A DNA stretch of 39,157 bases from Kiritimatiellia bacterium (lineage in GTDB: Bacteria > Verrucomicrobiota > Kiritimatiellia > UBA8416 > JABMPJ01), in assembly GCA_030745755.1 (NCBI GenBank), contig JASLOA010000007.1, positions 75,974 through 115,130 on the forward strand, given 5' to 3'. Made by a program: the position numbers and the translations under genes. The notes below the pieces were generated by a model. That model saw only the letters and a program-made list of their open reading frames with translations. It ran no database searches and had not been told where the DNA came from. Position 1 is the stretch's first letter; every line of letters starts with the position of its first letter. Shown here one piece after another: positions 8,222-16,532 of this stretch.

Positions 8222-8988
8222 GCAAACCCATCGTTGGTGCGCAACTCTTCAGCCTGCGCGAAAGCATGAAGACGCCGGAGGATATGGCCCGCACGCTCAA
8301 GCGGGTAGCCGACATCGGCTATACCACAGTCCAGGTTTCCGGCATCGGCGACATCGATCCGGCCGAGCTGGTGAAGATCACCGACGACAACGGCCTACAG
8401 ATCGTCGTCACACATATGGGATGGAAGAAGTTCCAGGAGGATCTCGAAGGTCTGATCGAGACGCACAAGACCTACAAGTGCATCCACACGGCTATCGGCG
8501 GCCTGCCGGATGAGTACTTCAGCGAGGACGGCGTAAAACGCTTTGTCGATGAACTGGCACCCATCGCCGAACGGCTCGCGGCAGAGGGCATGGATTTCTC
8601 CTATCACAACCACAGCCATGAATTGACAAAGCATGGCGACAGCACCTGGCTGACCCAGGTCTACGCCCTCGCCGGCGGCGACATGCTCAAGGCCGAGATC
8701 GATACCTACTGGATTCAGCACGGCGGTGGCGACCCCGCCCAGTGGCTGCGCGACTGCGCCGGGCGCGAGCCGGTGATTCATCTCAAGGACATGATCATCA
8801 CGCCCGAGCGTCAACAACGCTTCGCAGAGATTGGCGAAGGCAATCTCAACTGGCCCGCCATCCTGGCGGCGGCCGAGTTGGGTGGAGTCGAGTACATGAT
8901 GGTTGAGCAGGACAACTGCTACGAGCTCGAGCCGATTGACGCCCTCGCCACCAGCTACCGCAACCTTGCGGCCATGGGATACGAGTAA
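8218..8988 (+). CDS. Sugar phosphate isomerase/epimerase (AP endonuclease family 2 barrel)
   Basis: 256 residues of the xylose-isomerase-like TIM barrel family. It starts IVGAQLFSLRESMKTPEDMA, a common beginning of this group. Likely metal-site residues fall in DFSYHNHSHEL, KAEIDTYWIQHGG, VIHLKDM and YMMVEQDN. No signal peptide is seen, so it should be cytosolic. The substrate is not predictable. The start overlaps the phosphatidyltransferase stop by four bases, and mutS starts 13 bases after its TAA, so it belongs to the same transcript. Its place among housekeeping genes does not reveal its pathway. The Gfo/Idh/MocA oxidoreductase near 36 kb is a common partner family in PVC genomes but is not adjacent here. 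Confidence 0.88.
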   Translation: MSKPIVGAQLFSLRESMKTPEDMARTLKRVADIGYTTVQVSGIGDIDPAELVKITDDNGLQIVVTHMGWKKFQEDLEGLIETHKTYKCIHTAIGGLPDEYFSEDGVKRFVDELAPIAERLAAEGMDFSYHNHSHELTKHGDSTWLTQVYALAGGDMLKAEIDTYWIQHGGGDPAQWLRDCAGREPVIHLKDMIITPERQQRFAEIGEGNLNWPAILAAAELGGVEYMMVEQDNCYELEPIDALATSYRNLAAMGYE

Positions 8989-9001
8989 GGGGACCACCAC
9001 G

Positions 9002-11509
9002 ATGGCAGCGAAGGTCACTCCCATGATGCGGCAGTATCGCCGGATCAAGGGCGAGCTGCCCGATGACGTCATTCTGCTTTTCCGCCTTGGCGATTTCTAC
9101 GAACTGTTCTACGAGGACGCCCAACGCGCGGCCCCGATCATGGATATCGCGCTCACCAAGCGCAACGGTTACCCGATGTGCGGGGTTCCGCACCACGCGC
9201 TCGACGGCTATCTCGCCAAGCTCGTACGCGCCGGCTGCAAAGCCGCCGTGTGCGAACAGGTTGAGGACCCCGCGACTGCCAAGGGGGTGGTACGCCGCGA
9301 GGTGGCACGCATCGTCACACCCGGCACGGCCACCGAGGATGCCGTTCTTGAATCCAATCGCAACCACTACCTGGCAGGGATCTACGCATCCGGCAAGCAA
9401 CTTGGACTGGCCATGCTGGATCTTTCGACAGGCCTGTTCTGGGGTACGGTGGTCGATCGACCCGCCACGCTGAACGATACGCTAAGGCGCTACAGTCCCT
9501 CCGAATGCCTCGTGCCCGAGGAGCAGACAGGAGAAGAGGACATCAGCGCCGCCCTGCAGCATTTCCCGGCCGAACAGATCACAACCTGTGACGAATGGAC
9601 CTTTGACTACGAGGCGGCCAACGACTTCCTGGTGCGCCATTTTGGCGTCACCTCACTGGATGGTTTCGGGTGCGAGAACAACCCCGCACTCGTGGGCGCT
9701 GCCGGAGCCGTGCTCTACTACGTGAAGCAGGATCTGCGTCGTCACGTGGACCATATCCGCGCGTTCCAGGTACGCCATGCCGGTGAGACGATGCTGTTGG
9801 ATGAAGCGACCTGTCTCAATCTCGACCTGATTGCCCGCCGCGGCGGCGACACGCGGGCAACGCTTCTGCACGCCCTCGATGTGACCCGTACGGCTATGGG
9901 CGCGCGCAAACTGCGCGAATGGATGTTGCGTCCGCTCGTGAATGCCGATGCCATCCGGGCACGCCACGACGTGGTTGCGGGGCTTTCCGACAACCGTGGA
10001 CTCCTACACCAGATCATCGAGACCCTCGCCGACGTGCGTGATGTTGAGCGCCTGATCGCTCGCATCAGCGCGGGCGGGGGCAACGCGCGCGACGTGCTTT
10101 CCCTGGCCCGCTCCCTTGAGGGAATTCCCGCAATCAAGGAGGCCTTGACCGGATCGGACCTTCCCCTCCTCACCGCTATCAACGCCCAGCTCCAGGCCCA
10201 GCCCGAGCTTGTATCACATATCACGGAGGCCCTGGTGGACGAGCCGCCGGTCACGCTCAAAGAAGGCGGCATCCTGCGCGATGGCTTCAATGCCGAGTTG
10301 GACGCGTTGCGCACGGCGGCCACGCAGGGACGCCAGTGGCTGGCGGAATACCAGGCGGCCGAGCAGGAGCGTACCGGGATCAAGAATCTGAAGGTCCGGC
10401 ACAACAAGGTGTTCGGTTACTACATCGAGATATCCAAGGCTCAGCTCGCCAATGTACCGGGGGCGTACACGCGCAAACAGACGCTGGTCAATGCCGAGCG
10501 GTTCATCACGCCCGAGCTCAAGGAGTACGAAGGCAAGATCCTCGGGGCCCACGGCCGGGCGGTCGAGCTGGAGTACGAACTGTTCGTTACCGTGCGTGAC
10601 GAGGCGGTCCAGCAGACGGGTCCGATCCAGGAGGCGGCCGACCTGGTGGCGACGCTGGATGTGCTCGCCGCCCTGACAGACCGTGCCCTGGCACTGGGCT
10701 ACACGCGACCGGTCATGACCACCTCACATACGTTACGCCTGCGTGAAAGCCGCCACCCGGTCGTGGAGCAAATGCCCGAGGCAGAGCGCTTTGTGCCCAA
10801 CGATGCCCTGCTCGACTGCGAACAGAACCAGATTATCATCATTACCGGCCCCAACATGGCCGGGAAGTCCACCTACATCCGGCAAGTGGCCCTGAACGTG
10901 ATCATGGCCCAGATGGGTTCCTTTGTTCCGGCCGAGGAGGCGGAGATCGGCGTGGTGGACCGCATCTTCACGCGCGTCGGGGCCAGCGATGATCTTGCGC
11001 GTGGCCGCAGCACGTTCATGGTGGAGATGCAGGAGACGGCCAACATCCTCAACAACGCTACGGCCGCCAGCCTGATCGTGCTCGACGAGATCGGCCGCGG
11101 CACCAGCACGTTTGACGGCATCAGCATCGCCTGGGCCGTGGCCGAGTACCTTCACAACAACCCACAGGTGAAGGCCAAGACGCTCTTCGCGACGCACTAC
11201 CATGAGCTGACCGATCTCTCCCTGACCATGCCGGGTGTGAAGAACTACAACGTGCTGGTCCGTGAGCGCAACGATCAGATTGCCTTCCTGCGCAAGATCG
11301 TTCACGGAGGGTCCGACAAGAGCTACGGCATCCAGGTGGCACGCCTGGCCGGCATGCCCCAGGACGTCATTGGACGCGCCAAGGAGATCCTGGCCAACCT
11401 GGAAGAGGGAGAACTGGCGGAAACGGGTCAGCCCAAGATTGCCAAGCGTCGGCCGCGCCGTTCAGCCGCAGATGCCACGGATCAGTTGAGCCTGTTTGGG
11501 GAAGCGTAG
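9002..11509 (+). CDS. mutS: DNA mismatch repair protein MutS
   Basis: 835 residues, standard for MutS1. The mismatch-reading Phe-x-Glu is F32-Y33-E34 in LGDFYELFYEDA. The connector, lever and clamp regions follow. The ATPase has Walker A GPNMAGKS at 616-623, Walker B with D695-E696 in LIVLDEIGRGTST, and FATHYHEL. The protein ends with QLSLF (828-832), a good match to the sliding-clamp-binding pentapeptide. ATG 9002 is chosen because the family start is MxxYxxIK-like and GGGG lies at 8989-8992; an upstream start at 8903 would overlap the isomerase. It is the last gene of the rpsB transcript and is followed by a palindromic repeat. Confidence 0.98.
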   Translation: MAAKVTPMMRQYRRIKGELPDDVILLFRLGDFYELFYEDAQRAAPIMDIALTKRNGYPMCGVPHHALDGYLAKLVRAGCKAAVCEQVEDPATAKGVVRREVARIVTPGTATEDAVLESNRNHYLAGIYASGKQLGLAMLDLSTGLFWGTVVDRPATLNDTLRRYSPSECLVPEEQTGEEDISAALQHFPAEQITTCDEWTFDYEAANDFLVRHFGVTSLDGFGCENNPALVGAAGAVLYYVKQDLRRHVDHIRAFQVRHAGETMLLDEATCLNLDLIARRGGDTRATLLHALDVTRTAMGARKLREWMLRPLVNADAIRARHDVVAGLSDNRGLLHQIIETLADVRDVERLIARISAGGGNARDVLSLARSLEGIPAIKEALTGSDLPLLTAINAQLQAQPELVSHITEALVDEPPVTLKEGGILRDGFNAELDALRTAATQGRQWLAEYQAAEQERTGIKNLKVRHNKVFGYYIEISKAQLANVPGAYTRKQTLVNAERFITPELKEYEGKILGAHGRAVELEYELFVTVRDEAVQQTGPIQEAADLVATLDVLAALTDRALALGYTRPVMTTSHTLRLRESRHPVVEQMPEAERFVPNDALLDCEQNQIIIITGPNMAGKSTYIRQVALNVIMAQMGSFVPAEEAEIGVVDRIFTRVGASDDLARGRSTFMVEMQETANILNNATAASLIVLDEIGRGTSTFDGISIAWAVAEYLHNNPQVKAKTLFATHYHELTDLSLTMPGVKNYNVLVRERNDQIAFLRKIVHGGSDKSYGIQVARLAGMPQDVIGRAKEILANLEEGELAETGQPKIAKRRPRRSAADATDQLSLFGEA

Positions 11510-11512
11510 CGG

Positions 11513-11592
11513 CGGCTCGCCGGGACGGCTCGCCCTACCTTACCTTCGACGGAGATATGGTCCAGGTAGGGCGACCTGTCCCCAGCGAGCCG
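11513..11592. repeat. Palindromic element, family B, copy 1 (80 bp)
   Basis: An imperfect inverted repeat between convergent mutS and the flavodiiron gene. The left arm contains CGGCTCGCCGGGACGGCTCG then CCCTACCT; the right arm on the other strand reads CGGCTCGCTGGGGACAGGTC then GCCCTACCT. The arms fill the whole 89-base gap between the two stop codons, so it probably also ends both transcripts. Confidence 0.85.
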
Positions 11593-11598
11593 TATTCT

Positions 11599-12801
11599 TT
11601 ACGCGTCCGCCTTCAGCGTCTGGGCAAACTTTGTCCCGAAGGCCTGTGCCTGCGCAATGCTCTCCGGCTTTGCCCCACCCTTGATCTCGAGGCTGTCGAC
11701 CAGGTTCCAACGCACCGGCTCAACGATCTTCACGAGATCGCGCAGGGCTCCACCGGTCCAGCCATAGCTGCCGAACATGGCCAGCTGGCGGTTCTTGACG
11801 CCCTTGATGCGGGCCTCACGAATGACTTCCCAGACAGGCGGGAACAGCGCCCCTTCGTAGGTCGGGGCTCCTACCACAACACCACGACGGGTCCAGAGGT
11901 AGGGCAGCATGTAGCTGGAGTGAGTGCGAGCGGCATCGAAAATCTCAACGTCCAACCCCTCCGCGGCAATCCCCTGGGCTACCGCGTTCATAAAGGTCTC
12001 TGTGTTGCCATACATGGAGCCATAGATCAGGGTGACGGCCAGATCAGCGGGACTGTCCGGGTAATCGCACCATTGCTGGTAGAGTTCGATGATCCGCTCC
12101 GGGTGAGACCGCCAGATGAGTCCGTGCGCAGGGGCGATCATACGCACATCGACATCGGCCAGCTTCTGGATAGCCTTGCGAACCGAAACACGGAACTTCG
12201 CCACAATGTTCACGAAATAGCGCAGCGATTCGCGCTCGTAGAAATCCGGGTCCTGCGCCTCGTCGTCGAAGATCGCGCCCTGCAGGGCCCCGTATCCGCC
12301 AAAGCCATCGCACGAGAACAGGACGCCATCCGAAGGATCGAAAGTCATCATGGTCTCCGGCCAATGCACGAAAGGTGTGGAGAAGAACTGGAGCGTGCGT
12401 TTGCCGAGCGAAAGCGTATCGCCATCCCCCACGATCTGCATGTGATCGTGCATACCGTAGTAGGACTCCAGCAGACCGGCGGCTTTCTCGGTACAGACAA
12501 TGGTCATCTCCGGCGCCATCTCCTTGAGAATCTTGAGGACGCCGGTGTGATCGGGCTCCACATGATTGATCACGCAGTAGTCGATCTCACGCAGGGATGT
12601 TATGTCGGCGATCTGGCCAAAGAAATCGTCCGTCTTCATCGCCTTGGCAAGGTCGATAATAGCCGTCTTCTCGTCCTTAATCACAAAGCTGTTGTACGAC
12701 ACACCTTCGCGAGAAATGGGCCACAGGCCCTCGAAAAGGTCCGTCGTACGGTCATTCACCCCTACCCAATACATATCTGGCTTAATTTCAACTGCCGGCA
12801 T
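11599..12801 (-). CDS. Flavodiiron protein (A-type flavoprotein, FprA-like)
   Basis: 400 residues. These cytosolic proteins reduce oxygen to water or nitric oxide to nitrous oxide and protect anaerobes. The N-terminal metallo-beta-lactamase-like domain holds the diiron motif H80-x-E82-x-D84-H85 in NHVEPDHTG, with further ligands expected in VHWPETM, FSCDGFG and PAHGLIW. The C-terminal flavodoxin domain begins near residue 256 with IYGSMYGNTETF, the FMN phosphate loop. No rubredoxin or flavin-reductase domain is fused, so electrons must come from a separate rubredoxin or similar protein. It has its own strong promoter and stands alone. With the rubrerythrin-like gene at 35 kb it points to an anaerobic or microaerobic lifestyle. 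Confidence 0.95.
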   Translation of the reverse strand: MPAVEIKPDMYWVGVNDRTTDLFEGLWPISREGVSYNSFVIKDEKTAIIDLAKAMKTDDFFGQIADITSLREIDYCVINHVEPDHTGVLKILKEMAPEMTIVCTEKAAGLLESYYGMHDHMQIVGDGDTLSLGKRTLQFFSTPFVHWPETMMTFDPSDGVLFSCDGFGGYGALQGAIFDDEAQDPDFYERESLRYFVNIVAKFRVSVRKAIQKLADVDVRMIAPAHGLIWRSHPERIIELYQQWCDYPDSPADLAVTLIYGSMYGNTETFMNAVAQGIAAEGLDVEIFDAARTHSSYMLPYLWTRRGVVVGAPTYEGALFPPVWEVIREARIKGVKNRQLAMFGSYGWTGGALRDLVKIVEPVRWNLVDSLEIKGGAKPESIAQAQAFGTKFAQTLKADA

Positions 12802-12839
12802 AGTGCATCCCCTGCTGCGTTCTCAATCAGAAGCCGCCG

Positions 12840-12868
12840 ATTATAGCCTGAGCGCCAGGGGGAATCAA
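12840..12868 (-). promoter_or_regulatory. Strong sigma70 promoter of the flavodiiron gene
   Basis: On the minus strand TTGATT (12863-12868) is followed after exactly 17 bases by a perfect TATAAT (12840-12845). The predicted start near 12833 gives a leader of about 32 bases before ATG 12801. AGGGG sits upstream of the start codon. Confidence 0.75.
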
Positions 12869-12987
12869 CAAAGCGCTTGCCGTTACACTATACGCTTGAA
12901 ACCTACATACCGGCGCGCCACACTTCACCCCTTCGGGATCTACCGGAACCGCACAGATTGTGAAACTCGCACGATAGAGGCACCGCC

Positions 12988-14070
12988 ATGACACACAAAG
13001 AAAGAACCCTTGCCGCATTGAACCGCGAGCCGGTTGACCTGCTCCCCTGCCACGACACGTTATGGGGTGAAACACGTGCCAAGTACGTGGATGAAGGCAA
13101 GCTGGGCAGCGATGAGGATGACGTCACCCATTTCGACACCAGCCTGCGGAGCGCCGGGTGGCTGAACAGCGTGGGCGATCTTGAGTTCGAGAACCAGATC
13201 CTTGAAGAGACCGAAGAGACCAAGCTGGTATTGAACGGCAACGGCGCCACGCTGCGCTGGTGGAAGACACATAGCGGCACCCCGGAGCATGTCGACTTCA
13301 AGGTCAAGGAACGGGCGTCATGGGAAGAAACGATCAAGCCCCACCTGCTTGAAGTGGACCGAAGGCGCATCCCATTCAAAGGCTACCGGGAAGCCAAAGC
13401 GAAGGCGGCGGAGGAGCAACGTGCATTCTGCTGGAGCGGGGTGGCGCCGTTCGAGCAGATGCACCCGGTCTGCGGACACGAGTATATGCTCATGGGAATG
13501 GCCCTCGATCCGGACTGGGTCAAAGACATGGTCCAGACCTACGCGAACATGACCATCATGCACCAGCAGGTGCTTTTCGAAGAAGAAGGTGTACCCGATT
13601 TCATCTGGTTCTTCGAAGACATGGGATTCAAGGACAAGCCCTTCATGTCACCCGCCATGTATGAAGAGATCGTGCAACCCGGGCATGCCAAGCTGTTCGA
13701 CTATGCGCACGCCAGGGGCTGCAAGACTGTTGTCCATTCATGCGGATTTGTTGAGCCGCTGGTACCGGGCCTGGTGGAGGCCGGAATGGACTGCCTGCAG
13801 GCCATGGAGGTGAAGGCCGGAATGGACATGCCGCGTATTGCCGAGCAGTTCGCCGATCGCATCGCCTTCTGCGGCAACATCGATATCCGTATCATGGCCT
13901 CGAACGACCTGGCCGCTATCGACGAGGAGCTGAACCGCAAGATCACCCCCGTGCTCAAGGCGGGCACGGGCTATATCCTGCATTCCGACCACTCGATCCC
14001 GCCGGATGTAGAGCACGATACGCTGCAGTACTTCTTCGATCATGGCCGGCGCATTACGGAACGAATTTAA
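12988..14070 (+). CDS. Uroporphyrinogen decarboxylase-family protein (methyltransferase-like branch)
   Basis: 360 residues. It starts MTHKERTLAALNREPVDLLP, typical of the MtaA/CmuA-like branch, and lacks the RQAGRY motif of true haem-pathway HemE. The zinc-site H-x-C is seen as H250-S-C252. Where methylcobamide:CoM methyltransferases keep a third ligand Cys before PP, this protein has HSDHSIPPD (H332 to D340), so H335 or H332 may replace it. A role in moving methyl groups between a corrinoid protein and an acceptor is likely from the family. No corrinoid protein gene is nearby. Its TAA is 11 bases before the next gene, so the two are probably co-transcribed. Confidence 0.88.
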   Translation: MTHKERTLAALNREPVDLLPCHDTLWGETRAKYVDEGKLGSDEDDVTHFDTSLRSAGWLNSVGDLEFENQILEETEETKLVLNGNGATLRWWKTHSGTPEHVDFKVKERASWEETIKPHLLEVDRRRIPFKGYREAKAKAAEEQRAFCWSGVAPFEQMHPVCGHEYMLMGMALDPDWVKDMVQTYANMTIMHQQVLFEEEGVPDFIWFFEDMGFKDKPFMSPAMYEEIVQPGHAKLFDYAHARGCKTVVHSCGFVEPLVPGLVEAGMDCLQAMEVKAGMDMPRIAEQFADRIAFCGNIDIRIMASNDLAAIDEELNRKITPVLKAGTGYILHSDHSIPPDVEHDTLQYFFDHGRRITERI

Positions 14071-14081
14071 AGGAGCATGTT

Positions 14082-15176
14082 GTGGCGTTTGAAAGTGGAT
14101 CGGTAACCTGTCGCATGTTCACTGTTCCCGGCGGTCTGCCGGATGATGCCGTGGAGCGTTTCGCCGCGGCCGCAGCCCCGCCTGTGCACGACATGGGACG
14201 TGAGCCCATCGAGGGCTGGGTCACGAGCCGGCATCTCATGGATAGCCATATCACGGACGACAGCGCCACGGTTGCAGGCTACCTCTATCTCTACCTGATG
14301 CAGGCTGAGCGCAAGATCCCGCCCGCCCTGATGCGCGCCGAATGCCGCATGGAGGAGTTTGCCGAGATGCAGGCGCGGGGCCTGGCCTATCTGCGCCGCT
14401 CCGAACGGACTGAGATTAAGAAGGCGGTGATTGATCGTCTTCTGCCCCAGATGCCGCCTACCCTCAAGGGCATTGCCCTCGTGTATGATCGCAACGACCA
14501 GGTGCTCTACGCATCAGCTACGAGCGACAAACAGCACGACGCCCTTGTCCTGTATTTCCGGAATACGACCGGCACCACCCCCATTCCTATCGAGCCCGAT
14601 ACAGCGGCGATGCAGCGGGGCGGCATCCACCTTGCCGAGCTCGTGCCCACCTGTTTCGTTCCTGAGTTTGAGTACGCAGGAGCCCCTGACACCGTGGGGC
14701 AGGATTTTCTGACATGGCTCTGGTACGCATCCGAGACCAACACCATCAGCACGGCATTGCCGGACGGGTGTGGGGTCATCATCGAGGGACCGCTTACGTT
14801 CGTCTTCGAAGGCGGCGGCGCCCACGAGACCACGTTGCGCAAGGGAGCGCCCATGGTGGCCACCGAGGCCAAGGCGGCCCTGATGGCAGGCAAGAAGCTG
14901 CGACGCGCCGTTCTGACAATGGCACAGGGCGATGCCGTCTGGACCACGACCATCGACGCTGACACGTTCATCTTTCGGGGACTCAAGCTCCCGAAGGGCG
15001 AGGCCATGGATCCCATCGGGAAGTTCGAGGAACGCATGCTGGCGCTGCGTGTGCTGCGTGAAGTCTTCCTCGGACTGTTCGAGCACTTCCTGACGCTGCG
15101 CCAGGAACCCGCGCAGTGGGAGAAGACCCTGGCCGACGTCTACCAGTGGGTGGAGAAACGCTCGGCGCGGCCGTGA
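14082..15176 (+). CDS. RdgC-like protein
   Basis: 364 residues starting at GTG 14082, with AAAGGAG at 14069-14075 overlapping the upstream stop codon. A block at about 72-175 (KIPPALMRAECRMEEF, then ERTEIKKAVIDRLLPQMPP, then ALVYDRNDQVLYASATSDK) follows the order seen in RdgC of Proteobacteria: a Lys/Pro/Val-Ile patch, a K-x3-K-x-E-V-x2-x-LLP motif, then a strand-rich hydrophobic part. E. coli RdgC is a ring-forming DNA-binding protein that limits RecA. FLTWLWYASETN at about 207-218 is also shared with a wider set of RdgC-like proteins, as far as I remember. The assignment is by motif order, not alignment. Its pairing with a UroD-like gene is unexplained. Confidence 0.7.
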   Translation: MAFESGSVTCRMFTVPGGLPDDAVERFAAAAAPPVHDMGREPIEGWVTSRHLMDSHITDDSATVAGYLYLYLMQAERKIPPALMRAECRMEEFAEMQARGLAYLRRSERTEIKKAVIDRLLPQMPPTLKGIALVYDRNDQVLYASATSDKQHDALVLYFRNTTGTTPIPIEPDTAAMQRGGIHLAELVPTCFVPEFEYAGAPDTVGQDFLTWLWYASETNTISTALPDGCGVIIEGPLTFVFEGGGAHETTLRKGAPMVATEAKAALMAGKKLRRAVLTMAQGDAVWTTTIDADTFIFRGLKLPKGEAMDPIGKFEERMLALRVLREVFLGLFEHFLTLRQEPAQWEKTLADVYQWVEKRSARP

Positions 15177-15190
15177 CCACAGGCTGTGCC

Positions 15191-15291
15191 CGGCTCGCCG
15201 GGACGGCTCGCCCTACCCTACGTTCGATCTACCCTACGTTCGATCTGGAGAAACCTTGGGCGAGGTAGGGCGAGGTGTCCCCAGCGAGCCG
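15191..15291. repeat. Palindromic element, family B, copy 2 (101 bp) with internal 16-base duplication
   Basis: The left arm repeats that of the element at 11.5 kb (CGGCTCGCCGGGACGGCTCG then CCCTACC), and the right arm ends GTCCCCAGCGAGCCG as there. In the loop ACCCTACGTTCGATCT is duplicated in tandem (15215-15230 and 15231-15246). It fills the gap between the convergent RdgC-like and O-antigen-ligase-like genes. Confidence 0.85.
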
Positions 15292-15294
15292 CAC

Positions 15295-16500
15295 TCAGTC
15301 ACCCCCGGCCCACCCTGTCACGACGAGTGCGATCGGGATCAGCCCGGTCAACATCACCCCCACCACGCCGGCGGGCCAATCGGCCAGGCCATAGATATGC
15401 AGGTAGCCGATCAGGAGCAGTACGAGCGCGGGCAACAGCCGCTGGCTCATGTTAGGGGATCGTCCCAGGACGGCAAGCAGTCTGGCCACCAGCGTCCCCC
15501 ACCCCACGAGATGGAGGAACACCCCCACCAGTCCGGTCGTGAATGCCACCTGCAGCCAGTACTGGTGTGTATGCATGTAGTGGAACCACGAGAATGGCGG
15601 GGATGAGCCATGATACACCTCTTCAAAGACCGCTTTGCCCCAGCCATAGCCCCACCACGGTTGCACTCGGATCAGAGTCAGTGAATGCGACCATGCGATA
15701 TCGCGCCCGGCGAAATTGCGGACGCTCTCCCAATCGGCAAAGCGGGGATTGATCAGGGGCGCGTTCACGGCGAGCGCGGCTGCCGCCAGAATCATCAGAA
15801 GGCCAATCAGAACCTTTCGACGCCAGCCGGCCGGCAGGACAATCGCCGCCAGCCCACACGCGCCGAGCAACGCCACCTGCGGCCCGCGTGAGGCAATACA
15901 GACCGAATGAGCGAGACAGACCAGCGCTCCTGCCAGACACCCGATGGCTACCGCCCGGCGCTGCCAGAGCACCCAGGCAAACATCACCAGCACGATACAG
16001 GCCGCACCGCCCATCATGGCAGAGAGATTGGAATGGCCAAAGGCAAACGGTTCCAGCTCGTGCCCCAGGGCAAGCACCTGTCCCTTCAGTGCCGTCACCA
16101 TGCGCACAAGATCATACCCAAGGATTCCGGTCACAGCCCAGGCACTGTAGAAGAGCGCGGCCTCAATCTTCCGGCGCGTCGGCATCAGGGCGGGCAGGGC
16201 CAGTGTGGCCAGTACGATATCAGCATACTTCAGCAGTTCGCGCCCACTCGCCTCGGTCACGCCTGCCGCCGGCAGCCGCACCAGGATCAGAACAAAGGCC
16301 AGGAGAAAGGCGAGGCCCTCCGGGCGAAGCCATATCCGGAATCCGCGCGGATTACGGCACAGCGCATACACGAATGCCCCTGCCAGGAGCAGATCATGCA
16401 AGACCGCCGAGCGGTGGTTCCACACCAGGATGCCGATGGCCGTGTAGAGCAGGAAGCGAACAGTGGCCGGGAGCTCCAGGTTCTTGGCTAGCCATTTCAT
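15295..16500 (-). CDS. O-antigen ligase/polymerase-like membrane protein (Wzy_C type)
   Basis: 401 residues from ATG 16500, with about ten to twelve hydrophobic spans. The large periplasmic loop seen in this family carries WWGYGWGKAVFEEVYHG and HYMHTHQYWLQVAFTTGLVG, whose His and the Arg of ASRGPQ match conserved positions of Wzy_C proteins. Such proteins join or polymerise lipid-linked sugar chains at the inner membrane. Donor and acceptor are unknown, and no glycosyltransferases are adjacent. A GTG at 16563 in the same frame would add 21 residues and overlap the upstream gene; neither start has a clear ribosome site. It is the last gene of the pyrK-pyrD transcript, an unusual partner. Confidence 0.85.
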   Translation of the reverse strand: MKWLAKNLELPATVRFLLYTAIGILVWNHRSAVLHDLLLAGAFVYALCRNPRGFRIWLRPEGLAFLLAFVLILVRLPAAGVTEASGRELLKYADIVLATLALPALMPTRRKIEAALFYSAWAVTGILGYDLVRMVTALKGQVLALGHELEPFAFGHSNLSAMMGGAACIVLVMFAWVLWQRRAVAIGCLAGALVCLAHSVCIASRGPQVALLGACGLAAIVLPAGWRRKVLIGLLMILAAAALAVNAPLINPRFADWESVRNFAGRDIAWSHSLTLIRVQPWWGYGWGKAVFEEVYHGSSPPFSWFHYMHTHQYWLQVAFTTGLVGVFLHLVGWGTLVARLLAVLGRSPNMSQRLLPALVLLLIGYLHIYGLADWPAGVVGVMLTGLIPIALVVTGWAGGD

Positions 16501-16532
16501 TGAATCGAGGATACGCAAGCCTGTTGCTCTAA

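Noticed and set aside
11557..12846. 429-residue open frame on the plus strand
   Set aside because: It mirrors the flavodiiron gene, whose diiron and FMN motifs are clear on the minus strand.
12988..14070. Haem-pathway uroporphyrinogen decarboxylase HemE
   Set aside because: The RQAGRY substrate motif near the N-terminus is absent and H-x-C zinc ligands are present instead.
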